NCBI RefSeq assembly: GCF_014198245.1
Contig: NZ_JACIHE010000034.1
Span: 1-56,718 of the forward strand
DNA from: Bradyrhizobium sp. cir1
GTDB taxonomy: Bacteria > Pseudomonadota > Alphaproteobacteria > Rhizobiales > Xanthobacteraceae
DNA length: 56,718 bases
Direction: 5' to 3'
The translations under genes and the position numbers were made by a program. Shown here in pieces: positions 44,225 to 52,074 of the stretch. Numbering within the stretch: the first letter of the stretch is position 1; each line of letters opens with the position of its first letter. The notes beneath the pieces are model-generated. The model saw only the letters and a list, made by a program, of their open reading frames with translations, was not told where the DNA came from and searched no databases.

Positions 44225-44311
44225 CGTCATTGCGAGGAGCGCTTGCGACGAAGCAATCCAGACTGCTTCCGCGGCGACACTCTGGATTGCTTCGCTTCGC
44301 TCGCAATGACG
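44225..44311. repeat. Palindromic repeat, family A copy 3
   Basis: CGTCATTGCGAGGAGCGC to CGCTCGCAATGACG. It lies between rlmN and the four-helix protein gene, both on the minus strand. Confidence 0.92.
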
Positions 44312-44338
44312 AGGAGGCGAGAGCGTGGGCATGAGAAA

Positions 44339-45541
44339 CTAATCCGTCATCGCCATGGCGCGCAGCGCCTGGCGTTCCCTGGCCGAGAGCTTTTCGGTCT
44401 CCGACTTGAGCTGGCCGCAGGCGGCGAGGATGTCGCGGCCGCGCGGGGTGCGCACCGGCGAGGAATAGCCGGCGTTGAAAATGTATTCGGAGAATTTCTC
44501 GATCTGGTCCCAGTCCGAGCATTCATAGGCGGTGCCGGGCCAGGGATTGAACGGGATGAGATTGATTTTTGCGGGGATGCCCTTGAGCATCTTCACCAGC
44601 AGCTTGGCATCGTCGAGCGAATCGTTGACGCCCTTGAGCATCACATATTCGAAGGTGATGCGGCGCGCGTTCGAGGCGCCGGGATAGTCGCGGCAGGCCT
44701 GCAAGAGCTCCTTGATCGGATATTTGCGGTTGAGCGGCACCAGCTCGTTGCGCAGCTCGTCGCGCACCGCATGCAGCGAGATCGCGAGCATGACGCCGAT
44801 CTCCTCGCCCGCGCGCACGATGTTCGGCACCACGCCCGAGGTCGACAGCGTGATGCGGCGGCGGGAGATGCCGATGCCTTCATTGTCGCCGACGATCAGC
44901 AGCGCATCGCGCACCGCATCGAAATTGTAGAGCGGCTCGCCCATGCCCATCATCACGATGTTGGTGACGCGGCGCGTGCCGTCCTCGCGATCGGCCCAAT
45001 CGTTCAGGCGATCGCGCGCGACCATCACCTGTCCCACGATCTCGCCGGCGGTGAGGTTGCGCACCAGGCGCTGCGTGCCGGTGTGACAGAACGAGCAGTT
45101 CAGCGTGCAGCCGACCTGCGAGGAGACGCAGAGCGTGCCGCGATCGGTCTCGGGGATATAGACGCACTCGACCTCATGCGCCTTCTCCACATTGTCGCCG
45201 CTCGGCAGCCGCAGCAGCCATTTGCGGGTGCCGTCGTTGGAGATCTGCTCGGCCACGACTTCCGGCCGGTCGACGGTGAAATGCTGGGCGAGATCGGCGC
45301 GAATGCCTTTCGAGATCGAGGTCATGTCGTCGAAGCTCTGGGCACCACGGAAATAGAGCCAGTGCCACAGCTGCTGCACGCGCATCTTGCGCTGCGCCGG
45401 GGCGACCCCGATGTCGCCGAGGCGATCGGCAAGCTCGGTGCGCGACAGGCCGATCAGCGACGGTCTTGCCGGCGGCACATAGGTTTCGAGTGGAGTCTTC
45501 TCCACCAATGTTGCGTTGTGCGGCTCGGTCGAGGTTTGCAT
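44339..45541 (-). CDS. rlmN: 23S rRNA (adenine-2503-C2)-methyltransferase RlmN
   Basis: RlmN is a radical-SAM enzyme that methylates C2 of A2503 in 23S rRNA and A37 of some tRNAs. The 400-residue product has the N-terminal helical RNA-binding domain, the radical-SAM CTLNCSFCHTG near residue 145 (three cysteines, C-x3-C-x2-C), MGMGEPLYN near 190, and the C-terminal TPRGRDILAACGQL cysteine used in the methyl transfer. Single gene, minus strand, followed downstream by a family A repeat. Start gives MQTSTEPHNATLVEKTPLE. Confidence 0.96.
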   Translation of the reverse strand: MQTSTEPHNATLVEKTPLETYVPPARPSLIGLSRTELADRLGDIGVAPAQRKMRVQQLWHWLYFRGAQSFDDMTSISKGIRADLAQHFTVDRPEVVAEQISNDGTRKWLLRLPSGDNVEKAHEVECVYIPETDRGTLCVSSQVGCTLNCSFCHTGTQRLVRNLTAGEIVGQVMVARDRLNDWADREDGTRRVTNIVMMGMGEPLYNFDAVRDALLIVGDNEGIGISRRRITLSTSGVVPNIVRAGEEIGVMLAISLHAVRDELRNELVPLNRKYPIKELLQACRDYPGASNARRITFEYVMLKGVNDSLDDAKLLVKMLKGIPAKINLIPFNPWPGTAYECSDWDQIEKFSEYIFNAGYSSPVRTPRGRDILAACGQLKSETEKLSARERQALRAMAMTD

Positions 45542-45561
45542 TGAATGGACCTAATGGCTTG

Positions 45562-45642
45562 GTCGTTCCGGGGCAGCTCGAAGAGCTGAACCCGGAACCT
45601 CGAGATTCCGGGTTCGATGCTGCGCATCGCCCCGGAATGACG
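45562..45642. repeat. Palindromic repeat, family B copy 4
   Basis: CGTTCCGGGGCAGCTCGAAG to CATCGCCCCGGAATGACG with the central CCTCGAGATTCCGGGTTCGA shared with copies 3 and 5. One base of the left arm differs from the CGTCATTCC of other copies. Confidence 0.88.
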
Positions 45643-45710
45643 GAAGAAAATCTGGAACCTGCCCTATATAGCAACCGGAACCGCCGATTGCGACCTTCTC
45701 GCCCGCAGCC

Positions 45711-46358
45711 TTAACGCCGACAATCCTGCGCGATCTTGTCGAGCGCCTGGGCGAGGCCTTTCAGCGAAAACGTGTCGGTCGTCTCCGTGCCCTTGGCCGA
45801 GACGCCCTTGACCACGAGATCGGCGGATTTGCGCATGGCTTCGACCATCCGCTCCTCCTCGGCCGCGTTCTTGATCCAGAGGCCGTCGCCCTGGGTGTAC
45901 ATGGCGAAAGCGGCGCCGCCGACTTCGACCGACGATTCCGCCCCCGGCTTCAGCGCGTAGCCGATCATGACCGAGACTTCGTTGTTCACCTTCTCCGCCG
46001 GCCGGGTCGAGACGAAGGCATAGGCGGGATCGCGCGGCCGATTCGGCGGGTTGGTCTTCGACGACGACGGCTTTGCCAGCGCGAAACAGACCTTCTTGCC
46101 GTTGGGCGTCGCCGAATAGGCGCCCCAGGTGCCGAACTGTCCGATCAGGGTCGGCTCCGCACCACCCGCAACCGCAGCGGCCGGGGCCACCGGTTTGCTC
46201 TCGGGCTTTGCCGCGGTCTTTGCCGTCGTATTGGCCGCGGGCGCAGCCGCTTTCGGTGCGTTCTTCGGCGCCGGTTGCGCTGTCTGTGCCCGCGCGGAAT
46301 CGGTGATTCCCCACGCTGCCACGCCCGTCATCAAAGCCAAAAATAGCACCCGCCACAT
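45711..46358 (-). CDS. IalB-family secreted protein
   Basis: The 215-residue product has a signal peptide (FLALMTGVAAWGITDSARAQ), an Ala/Pro/Lys-rich linker and an invasion-associated-locus-B-like domain (LIGQFGTWGAYSATPNGKKVCFALAKPS, AYAFVSTRPAEKVNNEVSVMIGY, TDTFSLKGLAQALDKIAQDC). The family was named from Bartonella invasion factors and is common in rhizobia, where its function is not settled; it is likely periplasmic or outer-membrane associated. Two cysteines could form a disulphide. Confidence 0.9.
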   Translation of the reverse strand: MWRVLFLALMTGVAAWGITDSARAQTAQPAPKNAPKAAAPAANTTAKTAAKPESKPVAPAAAVAGGAEPTLIGQFGTWGAYSATPNGKKVCFALAKPSSSKTNPPNRPRDPAYAFVSTRPAEKVNNEVSVMIGYALKPGAESSVEVGGAAFAMYTQGDGLWIKNAAEEERMVEAMRKSADLVVKGVSAKGTETTDTFSLKGLAQALDKIAQDCRR

Positions 46359-46474
46359 GCTGGAGTGGTTCCCTCAATATTGTGACTGGAAGATGGCTCG
46401 GCCGCGCTTTGTCCCCGCAGCAGGGATAACCGGGAAAGTTCAATTTGGGAAGGCAGTTAGCAGAAGGGCGACGA

Positions 46475-47314
46475 TCAGGTTCCGGATCGCGCGGTGCGCT
46501 GGGCGGCCCATTGCGCGTCGGTCCAGCCGAGCAGGTCCTCGGCGCCGGAACTGCGCAAATGCGCGCCGCCGTCGATCACCACCATCTCGCCATTGATGTA
46601 GGCGGCACGGTCGGAGACGAGGAAGCTGGCGAGATCGGCGAGCTCGCCGTGTTCCCCGGTGCGGCCAAGCGGGTTGCGCGCGGTCCAGCCTTCGTCGCGG
46701 CCCTCCGGGCGGAGCTGCCCCGATGCGCCGGCGGTCGGGAACGGCCCCGGCGCGATCGCGACGGTGCGGATGCCCTTCGGACCCCATTCGACCGCAAGGC
46801 TCCTGGTCATCGCCAGCACTGCGGACTTCGCCATCGCCGAGGGAACAGTGAAGGCGCGGCCGGTGATGGTCGAGGTCGAGAGAATCGAGAGCACGACACC
46901 CCCGTGGCTGCCCTCGATCCAGCGCCTGCCAGCGGCGAGCGTGCAATACATCGCGCCATGCAGCGTCGGCGCCAGGATCGCGTCCGCGGCGCGGAAGGAG
47001 AGCTGCTCGCTCTGCGCGATGAAGGTGGCGGCGGCATTGTTGACGAGGACGTCGAGCGGCGCCTCGCGCCAGATCGCATCCATCATGCTGTCGACGGCCG
47101 CACCGTCGCGGATATCGCAGGCGATGGTCGTGATCTTGCCGCCGGTCTCTTCGCGCATCTCGCCCGCCGTTGCCTCGAGCCGGTCGAGCTTGCGGCCGCA
47201 GATCACAAGCTCGGCGCCGAGTGCGAGGAAGCGCCGCCCCATCGCCGCGCCAAGGCCCGAGCCGCCACCGGTGACGAGGATGCGCTTGTTCTTGAGCAGG
47301 CCCGTTTCAAACAT
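46475..47314 (-). CDS. SDR-family 2,4-dienoyl-CoA reductase-like enzyme
   Basis: The 279-residue product is an SDR with TGGGSGLG at 15-22 and NNAAATF at 92-98. The usual Tyr of the Y-x3-K site is a serine (S159, K163 in PSAMAKSAV), and the following LAMTRSLAVEWGP and IRTVAIAPGPFPTAG resemble peroxisomal-type 2,4-dienoyl-CoA reductase. These reduce the double bonds of unsaturated acyl-CoA with NADPH, feeding beta-oxidation. C-terminal PPT-like segment absent. It stands alone with a repeat upstream of its start. Confidence 0.85.
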   Translation of the reverse strand: MFETGLLKNKRILVTGGGSGLGAAMGRRFLALGAELVICGRKLDRLEATAGEMREETGGKITTIACDIRDGAAVDSMMDAIWREAPLDVLVNNAAATFIAQSEQLSFRAADAILAPTLHGAMYCTLAAGRRWIEGSHGGVVLSILSTSTITGRAFTVPSAMAKSAVLAMTRSLAVEWGPKGIRTVAIAPGPFPTAGASGQLRPEGRDEGWTARNPLGRTGEHGELADLASFLVSDRAAYINGEMVVIDGGAHLRSSGAEDLLGWTDAQWAAQRTARSGT

Positions 47315-47344
47315 CGTTTGAATCCTCGCTGTTTCCACACACCG

Positions 47345-47425
47345 CGTCATTGCGAGCGCAGCGAAGCAATCCGGAGTCCGTCCTGCGGAAATAGTCTGGA
47401 TTGCTTCGCTGCGCTCGCAATGACG
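47345..47425. repeat. Palindromic repeat, family A copy 4
   Basis: CGTCATTGCGAGCGCAGCGAAGC to CGCTGCGCTCGCAATGACG; short centre. Lies between the divergent SDR and quinone oxidoreductase genes. Confidence 0.92.
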
Positions 47426-47536
47426 TGAGGATAGGTCTGTGCATCGCTTTGGACAAAGAATCCGGATTGTCGCCACTGCCTAAATCCGGCAGAAACGACC
47501 CAACCAAATCCACTCGAAACGCCCCAAGGTGCCGCC

Positions 47537-48511
47537 ATGAAAGCCATCCTCTGCTCGCAATATTGCCAGCCCGACGATCTCGTGCTTGCCGACGTGCCGG
47601 ATCCGGTGGCGGGCCCCGGCGAAGCCGTGATCGCGATCAAGGCCGCAGCGCTGAACTTCTTCGACATCCTGATGATTCAGGGCAAGTACCAGGTCAAGCC
47701 GCCGTTCCCGTTCTCGCCCGCCGCGGAAGTTGCCGGCGTGATCGAGAGCATCGGCCCCGGCGTGACGGACCTGAAGGTCGGCGACCGCGTCGTCGCCTCC
47801 TGCGGCCACAACGGCGCGCGCGAGAAGATCGCGCTGCCCGCGGCCTCGATCGTCAAGATCCCCGACAATCTCGACTACGACCGCGCGGCCGGCATCATCA
47901 TCATCTACGGCACCGCGCTGCATGCGCTGGAAGATCGCGCCAGCCCCAAGCCGGGCGAGACGCTCGCGGTGCTCGGCGCCGCCGGCGGCACTGGCCTTGC
48001 CGCCTGCGAGCTCGGCAAGCTGATGGGCCTGAAGGTGATCGCCTGCGCCTCGTCGGACGAGAAGCTCGCGTTCGCGAAGGCGCATGGCGCCGAGCTGACG
48101 CTGAACTACGGCAAGGAAGATCTGAAGGAAGGCCTGCGCAAGCTCACGGACGGCAAGGGCGTCGACATCATCTTCGATCCGGTTGGCGGTGCGTATGCCG
48201 AGCAGGCGCTGCGCTCGATCGCCTGGGAGGGCCGCTTCCTCGTGATCGGCTTTGCCGCCGGCGACATTCCGAAAATGCCGCTGAACCTCGCGCTCTTGAA
48301 AGGCTGCGACATCCGCGGCGTGTTCTGGGGCGCCTGGACCCGGCTCAACCCCGCGAAGAACCGCGCCAATCTCGAGAAGCTCGTGAAGTGGACCGCGGAA
48401 GGAAAGATTTCATCGCATGTCGATCGCACCTTCCCGCTGGCGCAGACCGCCGATGCGCTGAAGGTGCTCGCGGGGCGCCAGGCCATGGGCAAGGTGATCC
48501 TGCATCCGTGA
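47537..48511 (+). CDS. Zinc-free NADPH:quinone oxidoreductase (MDR family)
   Basis: The 324-residue product is a quinone-oxidoreductase-type MDR: ALNFFDILMIQGKYQVKPPFPF near residue 40, the Rossmann LAVLGAAGGTGLAACELGKLMG near 146 and IIFDPVGGAYAEQALR near 212. The zinc-binding histidine/cysteine set of alcohol dehydrogenases is absent, as is usual for QOR. Electrons pass from NADPH to quinones or enones. ATG at 47537 fits the family beginning MKAILC. The 409 bases after it hold a family C repeat and nothing else I can assign before the next gene. Confidence 0.9.
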   Translation: MKAILCSQYCQPDDLVLADVPDPVAGPGEAVIAIKAAALNFFDILMIQGKYQVKPPFPFSPAAEVAGVIESIGPGVTDLKVGDRVVASCGHNGAREKIALPAASIVKIPDNLDYDRAAGIIIIYGTALHALEDRASPKPGETLAVLGAAGGTGLAACELGKLMGLKVIACASSDEKLAFAKAHGAELTLNYGKEDLKEGLRKLTDGKGVDIIFDPVGGAYAEQALRSIAWEGRFLVIGFAAGDIPKMPLNLALLKGCDIRGVFWGAWTRLNPAKNRANLEKLVKWTAEGKISSHVDRTFPLAQTADALKVLAGRQAMGKVILHP

Positions 48512-48558
48512 GGATGTAACGGCGGATGGTGTCGCGACGCCATCGCCACACACTCAAC

Positions 48559-48660
48559 TGTCATCGCCCGCGAAGGCGGGCGATCCAGTATTCCGCGACG
48601 GTAGTGATTGAATCGATGGGCCGCGGCGTACTGGATTCCCCGCCTTCGCGGGGAATGACA
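48559..48660. repeat. Palindromic repeat, family C copy 2
   Basis: TGTCATCGCCCGCGAAGGCGG to CGCGGGGAATGACA, with CGATCCAGTATTCC and TACTGGATTCCCC in the arms. Matches copies at 26273 and 50988. Confidence 0.9.
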
Positions 48661-48920
48661 GTGAGTGTGGGACCAGCAAAGTGCCCGCCGCCACCTAGTA
48701 AAATCCCCGTCAACCATCGCGAGCAAAATTGCGGTGCATTCCGCCGCGCCGCCGTAATCAAACCCAAATATCTCCAGATTCGCGCAAACCGCCGTCGTTT
48801 TTTGGGCTGAATCGGACGGCGATTTACCGGTTCCAGTTTGCGGGGCGCTTCTGGACAACAACAAGAAGACTGAAGCCGGGACTGCCCCTGCGTTGCGTCA
48901 GTAATGGGGAGCATCACACC

Positions 48921-49784
48921 ATGGAGACGACGGCCTACCGTCCGTCGAAGGAGTCGCACGCGCCCGACTCCGATCGATCTGCATCACATCCGCCCGTCGC
49001 ATCCTATATCCGCGCCCGTGCCAGGCGCGCGGAGCTTGCGCAGGACGATCCAATTCCACTGTTTCTGTCCGACCCGCTCGGACCACCGAACCCACGGGAA
49101 TATGCGCCGCAGGCACTGCGCCCCAAAACCAGGGTCGCGCCTCTTGTCGCTGCCGGGCTTGCGATATCCGCCGCGGCGATTGCGGCCGTGCTGTTTCAGT
49201 CCGACCTGCGCAGCCTCCTCGCCGACTATGCCGGCAGCGCAACGGGCGCAGCACAGGCCAATCTGCCGGCCGTACGCCAGGTCCCGCTCAAGGATCCGGC
49301 CAGCGTGACCAACACGATGCTGGCGAGCGCCGACAAGCAAGAGCTTCCGGTGCCTTCGACGCCAAGCCGCGAAGCGATTGCGAGCGCCTACCAGACTGCG
49401 CTGCAAGCCCAAAGCCAAGTCCAAAGCCAAGTCCCAAACCAAGTCCAAGTGCCAGCGCCGGCGCCCGTCGCGGCACAGCTTGCACCGCCCGAGCCTGCCA
49501 GGACGCTCGACGCCGACACGCTGGCGGGACTGATGACGCGCGCCAGAAGCCTGATCGGCGTCGGCGACATCGCAGCGGCGCGCCTGCTGCTCGAACGCGC
49601 AGCCAATGCGAAGGACGCAACGGCCGCGCTGCTGCTGGCGCAGACCTACGATCCCGCGGTGCTCGGCACCAGCGACGCGCGCAGCGTCATTGCCGACGCA
49701 GTCGCCGCACGCGACTGGTACCAGCGCGCCGCCAGCCTCGGATCGGCGGAGGCGCGCCAGCGCCTCGCCCGGCTCTCGAACTAG
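48921..49784 (+). CDS. Membrane-anchored protein with tetratricopeptide/SEL1-like C-terminus
   Basis: The 287-residue product has a basic and acidic cytoplasmic head, one hydrophobic segment at about residues 76-92 (VAPLVAAGLAISAAAIAAVLF), a linker with the short tandem repeat QSQVQSQVPNQVQVP, and a C-terminal helical part (MTRARSLIGVGDIAAARLLLERAANAKDATAALLLAQTYDP, WYQRAASLGSAEARQRLARL) of SEL1-like repeats. Probably a periplasm-facing scaffold. The start after GGGGAG at 48921 is preferred to 48729. It ends 18 bases before the TAXI gene, so they may be cotranscribed. Confidence 0.7.
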   Translation: METTAYRPSKESHAPDSDRSASHPPVASYIRARARRAELAQDDPIPLFLSDPLGPPNPREYAPQALRPKTRVAPLVAAGLAISAAAIAAVLFQSDLRSLLADYAGSATGAAQANLPAVRQVPLKDPASVTNTMLASADKQELPVPSTPSREAIASAYQTALQAQSQVQSQVPNQVQVPAPAPVAAQLAPPEPARTLDADTLAGLMTRARSLIGVGDIAAARLLLERAANAKDATAALLLAQTYDPAVLGTSDARSVIADAVAARDWYQRAASLGSAEARQRLARLSN

Positions 49785-49802
49785 ATCGCTTCAGGGGACA
49801 TC

Positions 49803-50963
49803 ATGCGTAACGTTCTGAAAATGGCGCTTGCCGCCATCACGACCATCTGTGCCTTCACGGCCCATGCCGAGCAGGCCGAATACGACCCGGCCAAGGTCTC
49901 GGACAGCCTGAAGGCCATCTTCCAGTTCGGCTCGAGCTCGACCAAGCAGGCGCTGAACGCCAACACGGTCACGCTGATCACGGGCACGATCGGCGGCACC
50001 TATGTGCAGTTCGGCGCCGACCTCGCCTCGGTGCTCGACGACGGCAACAGGATCCGCGTGCTGCCCATCGTCGGACGCGGCTCGGTGCAGAGCGTCGCCG
50101 ACATCCTGTTCCTGCAAGGCGTCGATCTCGGCGTCGTGCGCGCCGACACGCTCGACTATCTCGAGCGCAAAGGCTTTGCCAAGGACATCAAGAAGCAGTT
50201 CACCTATGTGACCAAGCTCTACAACGAAGAGATGCAGGTGATCGCGCCGAAATCGGTGGCGACACTGAAGGACCTCGAAGGCAAGACGGTCAGCGTCGAC
50301 CTGCCGAACGGCGGCACCTTCGTCACCGCCCTCACCGTGTTCGAGCGGCTCGGGATCAAGGCGAAATTCGTCTATGTCGAGCAGCGCATCGCGCTGGAGA
50401 AGCTGAAGGCCGGCGAGATCGACGCCGTCATCGTGGTCGGTGGCAAGCCGTACAAATCGGTCTCGACCTTCGGCAATGACGGCCGCTTCCATCTCGCGAA
50501 GGTGGACTACGCCAAGCCGTTGCAGAGCGACTATCTGCCGGCGACGCTGACCGCGAAGGACTATCCGAACCTGATCAAGGAGGGCGAGAGCGTCGACACG
50601 ATCGCGGTGCCTGCGGTGCTCGCGGCCTATAATTGGGCGCCCAACACCGAGCGTTATCGCAAGCTCCAGCTGTTCGTGGACGCGTTCTTCACGAAATTCC
50701 CCGCGCTGCAGAACCCGCCCTTCCATCCCAAGTGGAAGGAGGTCTCGCTCGCGGCGCCGCTGTCCGGCTGGAGCAGACTGCCGGTGGCGCAGCAATGGCT
50801 CGACAAGCACGGCGTCGAGCCGGTGACACGCCAGCGCTTCGAGGCGTTTTTGAAGCAGAGTCCTGCGGCTGCAAACGTGTCCGACGCGGACAAGGAAACG
50901 CTGTTCAGGCAATTCCAGGCGTGGGACGCGGAGAAGGCGCGGGCGGGAGCGGAGAAGAAGTAG
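49803..50963 (+). CDS. TAXI-type TRAP transporter binding protein
   Basis: The 386-residue product has a signal peptide (MALAAITTICAFTAHA) and a periplasmic binding fold of the TAXI (TRAP-associated extracytoplasmic immunogenic) group: VTLITGTIGGTYVQFGADLASVL near residue 56, LFLQGVDLGVVRADTLDYL near 104, KTVSVDLPNGGTFVTALTVFERLG near 162 and the KAGEIDAVIVVGGKP pocket. It should deliver an unknown ligand, often a carboxylate, to a TRAP permease, but no dctQM-like genes lie in the window. Confidence 0.9.
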   Translation: MRNVLKMALAAITTICAFTAHAEQAEYDPAKVSDSLKAIFQFGSSSTKQALNANTVTLITGTIGGTYVQFGADLASVLDDGNRIRVLPIVGRGSVQSVADILFLQGVDLGVVRADTLDYLERKGFAKDIKKQFTYVTKLYNEEMQVIAPKSVATLKDLEGKTVSVDLPNGGTFVTALTVFERLGIKAKFVYVEQRIALEKLKAGEIDAVIVVGGKPYKSVSTFGNDGRFHLAKVDYAKPLQSDYLPATLTAKDYPNLIKEGESVDTIAVPAVLAAYNWAPNTERYRKLQLFVDAFFTKFPALQNPPFHPKWKEVSLAAPLSGWSRLPVAQQWLDKHGVEPVTRQRFEAFLKQSPAAANVSDADKETLFRQFQAWDAEKARAGAEKK

Positions 50964-50987
50964 CGAGCGCTCATCCATGCACTCAGT

Positions 50988-51107
50988 GTCATCGCCCGCG
51001 AAGGCGGGCGATCCAGTATTCCGAGACGGCAGTGATTGAATCGAGAGGCCGCAGCGTACTGGATTCCCCGCCCCCGTGCGCAATTGCGCACTAGGCGGGG
51101 AATGACA
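50988..51107. repeat. Palindromic repeat, family C copy 3, with inserted 16-base palindrome
   Basis: TGTCATCGCCCGCGAAGGCGG to GCGGGGAATGACA. Where copies 1 and 2 have CCCCGCCTTCGCGGGG, this copy has an extra GTGCGCAATTGCGCAC at 51076-51091. The same 16-mer interrupts family B copy 5. Confidence 0.9.
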
Positions 51108-51131
51108 GCGGTGGGTGTGATTGAATCGCCC

Positions 51132-51515
51132 CTACTGCGCCCCCTCGCCCTCCTCCACGCCGCGCTTCAGCGCGGCGCGGGCGGCTTCGCGGTGCTCGGT
51201 CGTGATATGGGTGGCGACCATGCGGATGGCGGTGGCGAGCACGGCGGCGTCATCGGTGAAGCCAAGCATGGGCATCACATCGGGGACGAAGTCGAACGGC
51301 AGGATGAAATACGCGATCGCCCCCAGCAGGGACGCCTGGACATGGCGCGGCGTCTGCCGGTCGAAGGCACAGTAATAGGCCGCGAGGAGATCCTCGGCGA
51401 ACGGCAGTTGCGCGGCGACGCTCTTCAGCTTGCGCCAAAAGCGACGGCGGACGCTCTCACGATCTTCCGCGAGCCGATCGGCCGGCTCGAAGCCGACGCT
51501 GTGCTCGGCAGCCAT
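51132..51515 (-). CDS. DUF1232 (YkvA-type) membrane protein
   Basis: The 127-residue product has the DUF1232 core AIAYFILPFDFVPDVMPMLGFTDDAAVLATAIRMV near residue 66, with two short hydrophobic helices. The family is widespread and of unknown function, with a loop rich in Asp and Pro. It is transcribed on the minus strand, 105 bases from the pterin dehydratase gene, which lies upstream of it on the same strand. Confidence 0.88.
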   Translation of the reverse strand: MAAEHSVGFEPADRLAEDRESVRRRFWRKLKSVAAQLPFAEDLLAAYYCAFDRQTPRHVQASLLGAIAYFILPFDFVPDVMPMLGFTDDAAVLATAIRMVATHITTEHREAARAALKRGVEEGEGAQ

Positions 51516-51620
51516 GCTCCAAAACTCCCCGTTCAGCCAGGAGCGGCGGATCGCCGCATGTCCTGCTGATCACAAGATGGGGATGCGGCCGGGCGCTGCA
51601 AGATGTCAGCCTGGTGTCAG

Positions 51621-51920
51621 CTAAGCCGTCAGCCTGGCGATGGCATTCATCGCCTTTGCGAGCTCGATGTCGCGCGCCGTGACGCCGCCGGCATCATGGG
51701 TCGACAGCACCACCTCCACGGTCTTGTAGACGTTGCGCCATTCGGGGTGATGGTCCATCTTCTCGGCGACCAGCGCCGCGCGGGTCATGAAGCCGAAGGC
51801 CTCGTTGAAATCCTTGAAGACGAAGGTTTTCCCGATCGCGTCGCGTCCCCCGACCTCGCTCCAGCCCGGGATACCACCCAGTGCCTGCTTGCGTGCTTGG
51901 GCCGCCAGCCGTTCTGCCAT
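51621..51920 (-). CDS. Pterin-4a-carbinolamine dehydratase
   Basis: The 99-residue product removes water from 4a-hydroxytetrahydrobiopterin, recycling the cofactor of aromatic amino acid hydroxylases. The active-site MDHHPEWRNVYKTVEV near residue 55 holds the paired histidines; FKDFNEAFGFMTRAALVAEK precedes it, and TARDIELAKAMN lies near the C-terminus. No phenylalanine hydroxylase gene is nearby, so it may act alone or in another pterin pathway. The start follows GGAGGCGATC. Confidence 0.93.
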   Translation of the reverse strand: MAERLAAQARKQALGGIPGWSEVGGRDAIGKTFVFKDFNEAFGFMTRAALVAEKMDHHPEWRNVYKTVEVVLSTHDAGGVTARDIELAKAMNAIARLTA

Positions 51921-52074
51921 GATCGCCTCCGTGCTTCAGGGGAACTTTACCCTAACACCGTGCTTACGGTTCGGGTCCACAGGGGGGATTTCCTCGATCC
52001 GCTAACCATGACGGAGATGTAACCCCGCCGGACAAGAAATTTGCTACAATTCCGCGCCTAAATCGCCGGCCGAG

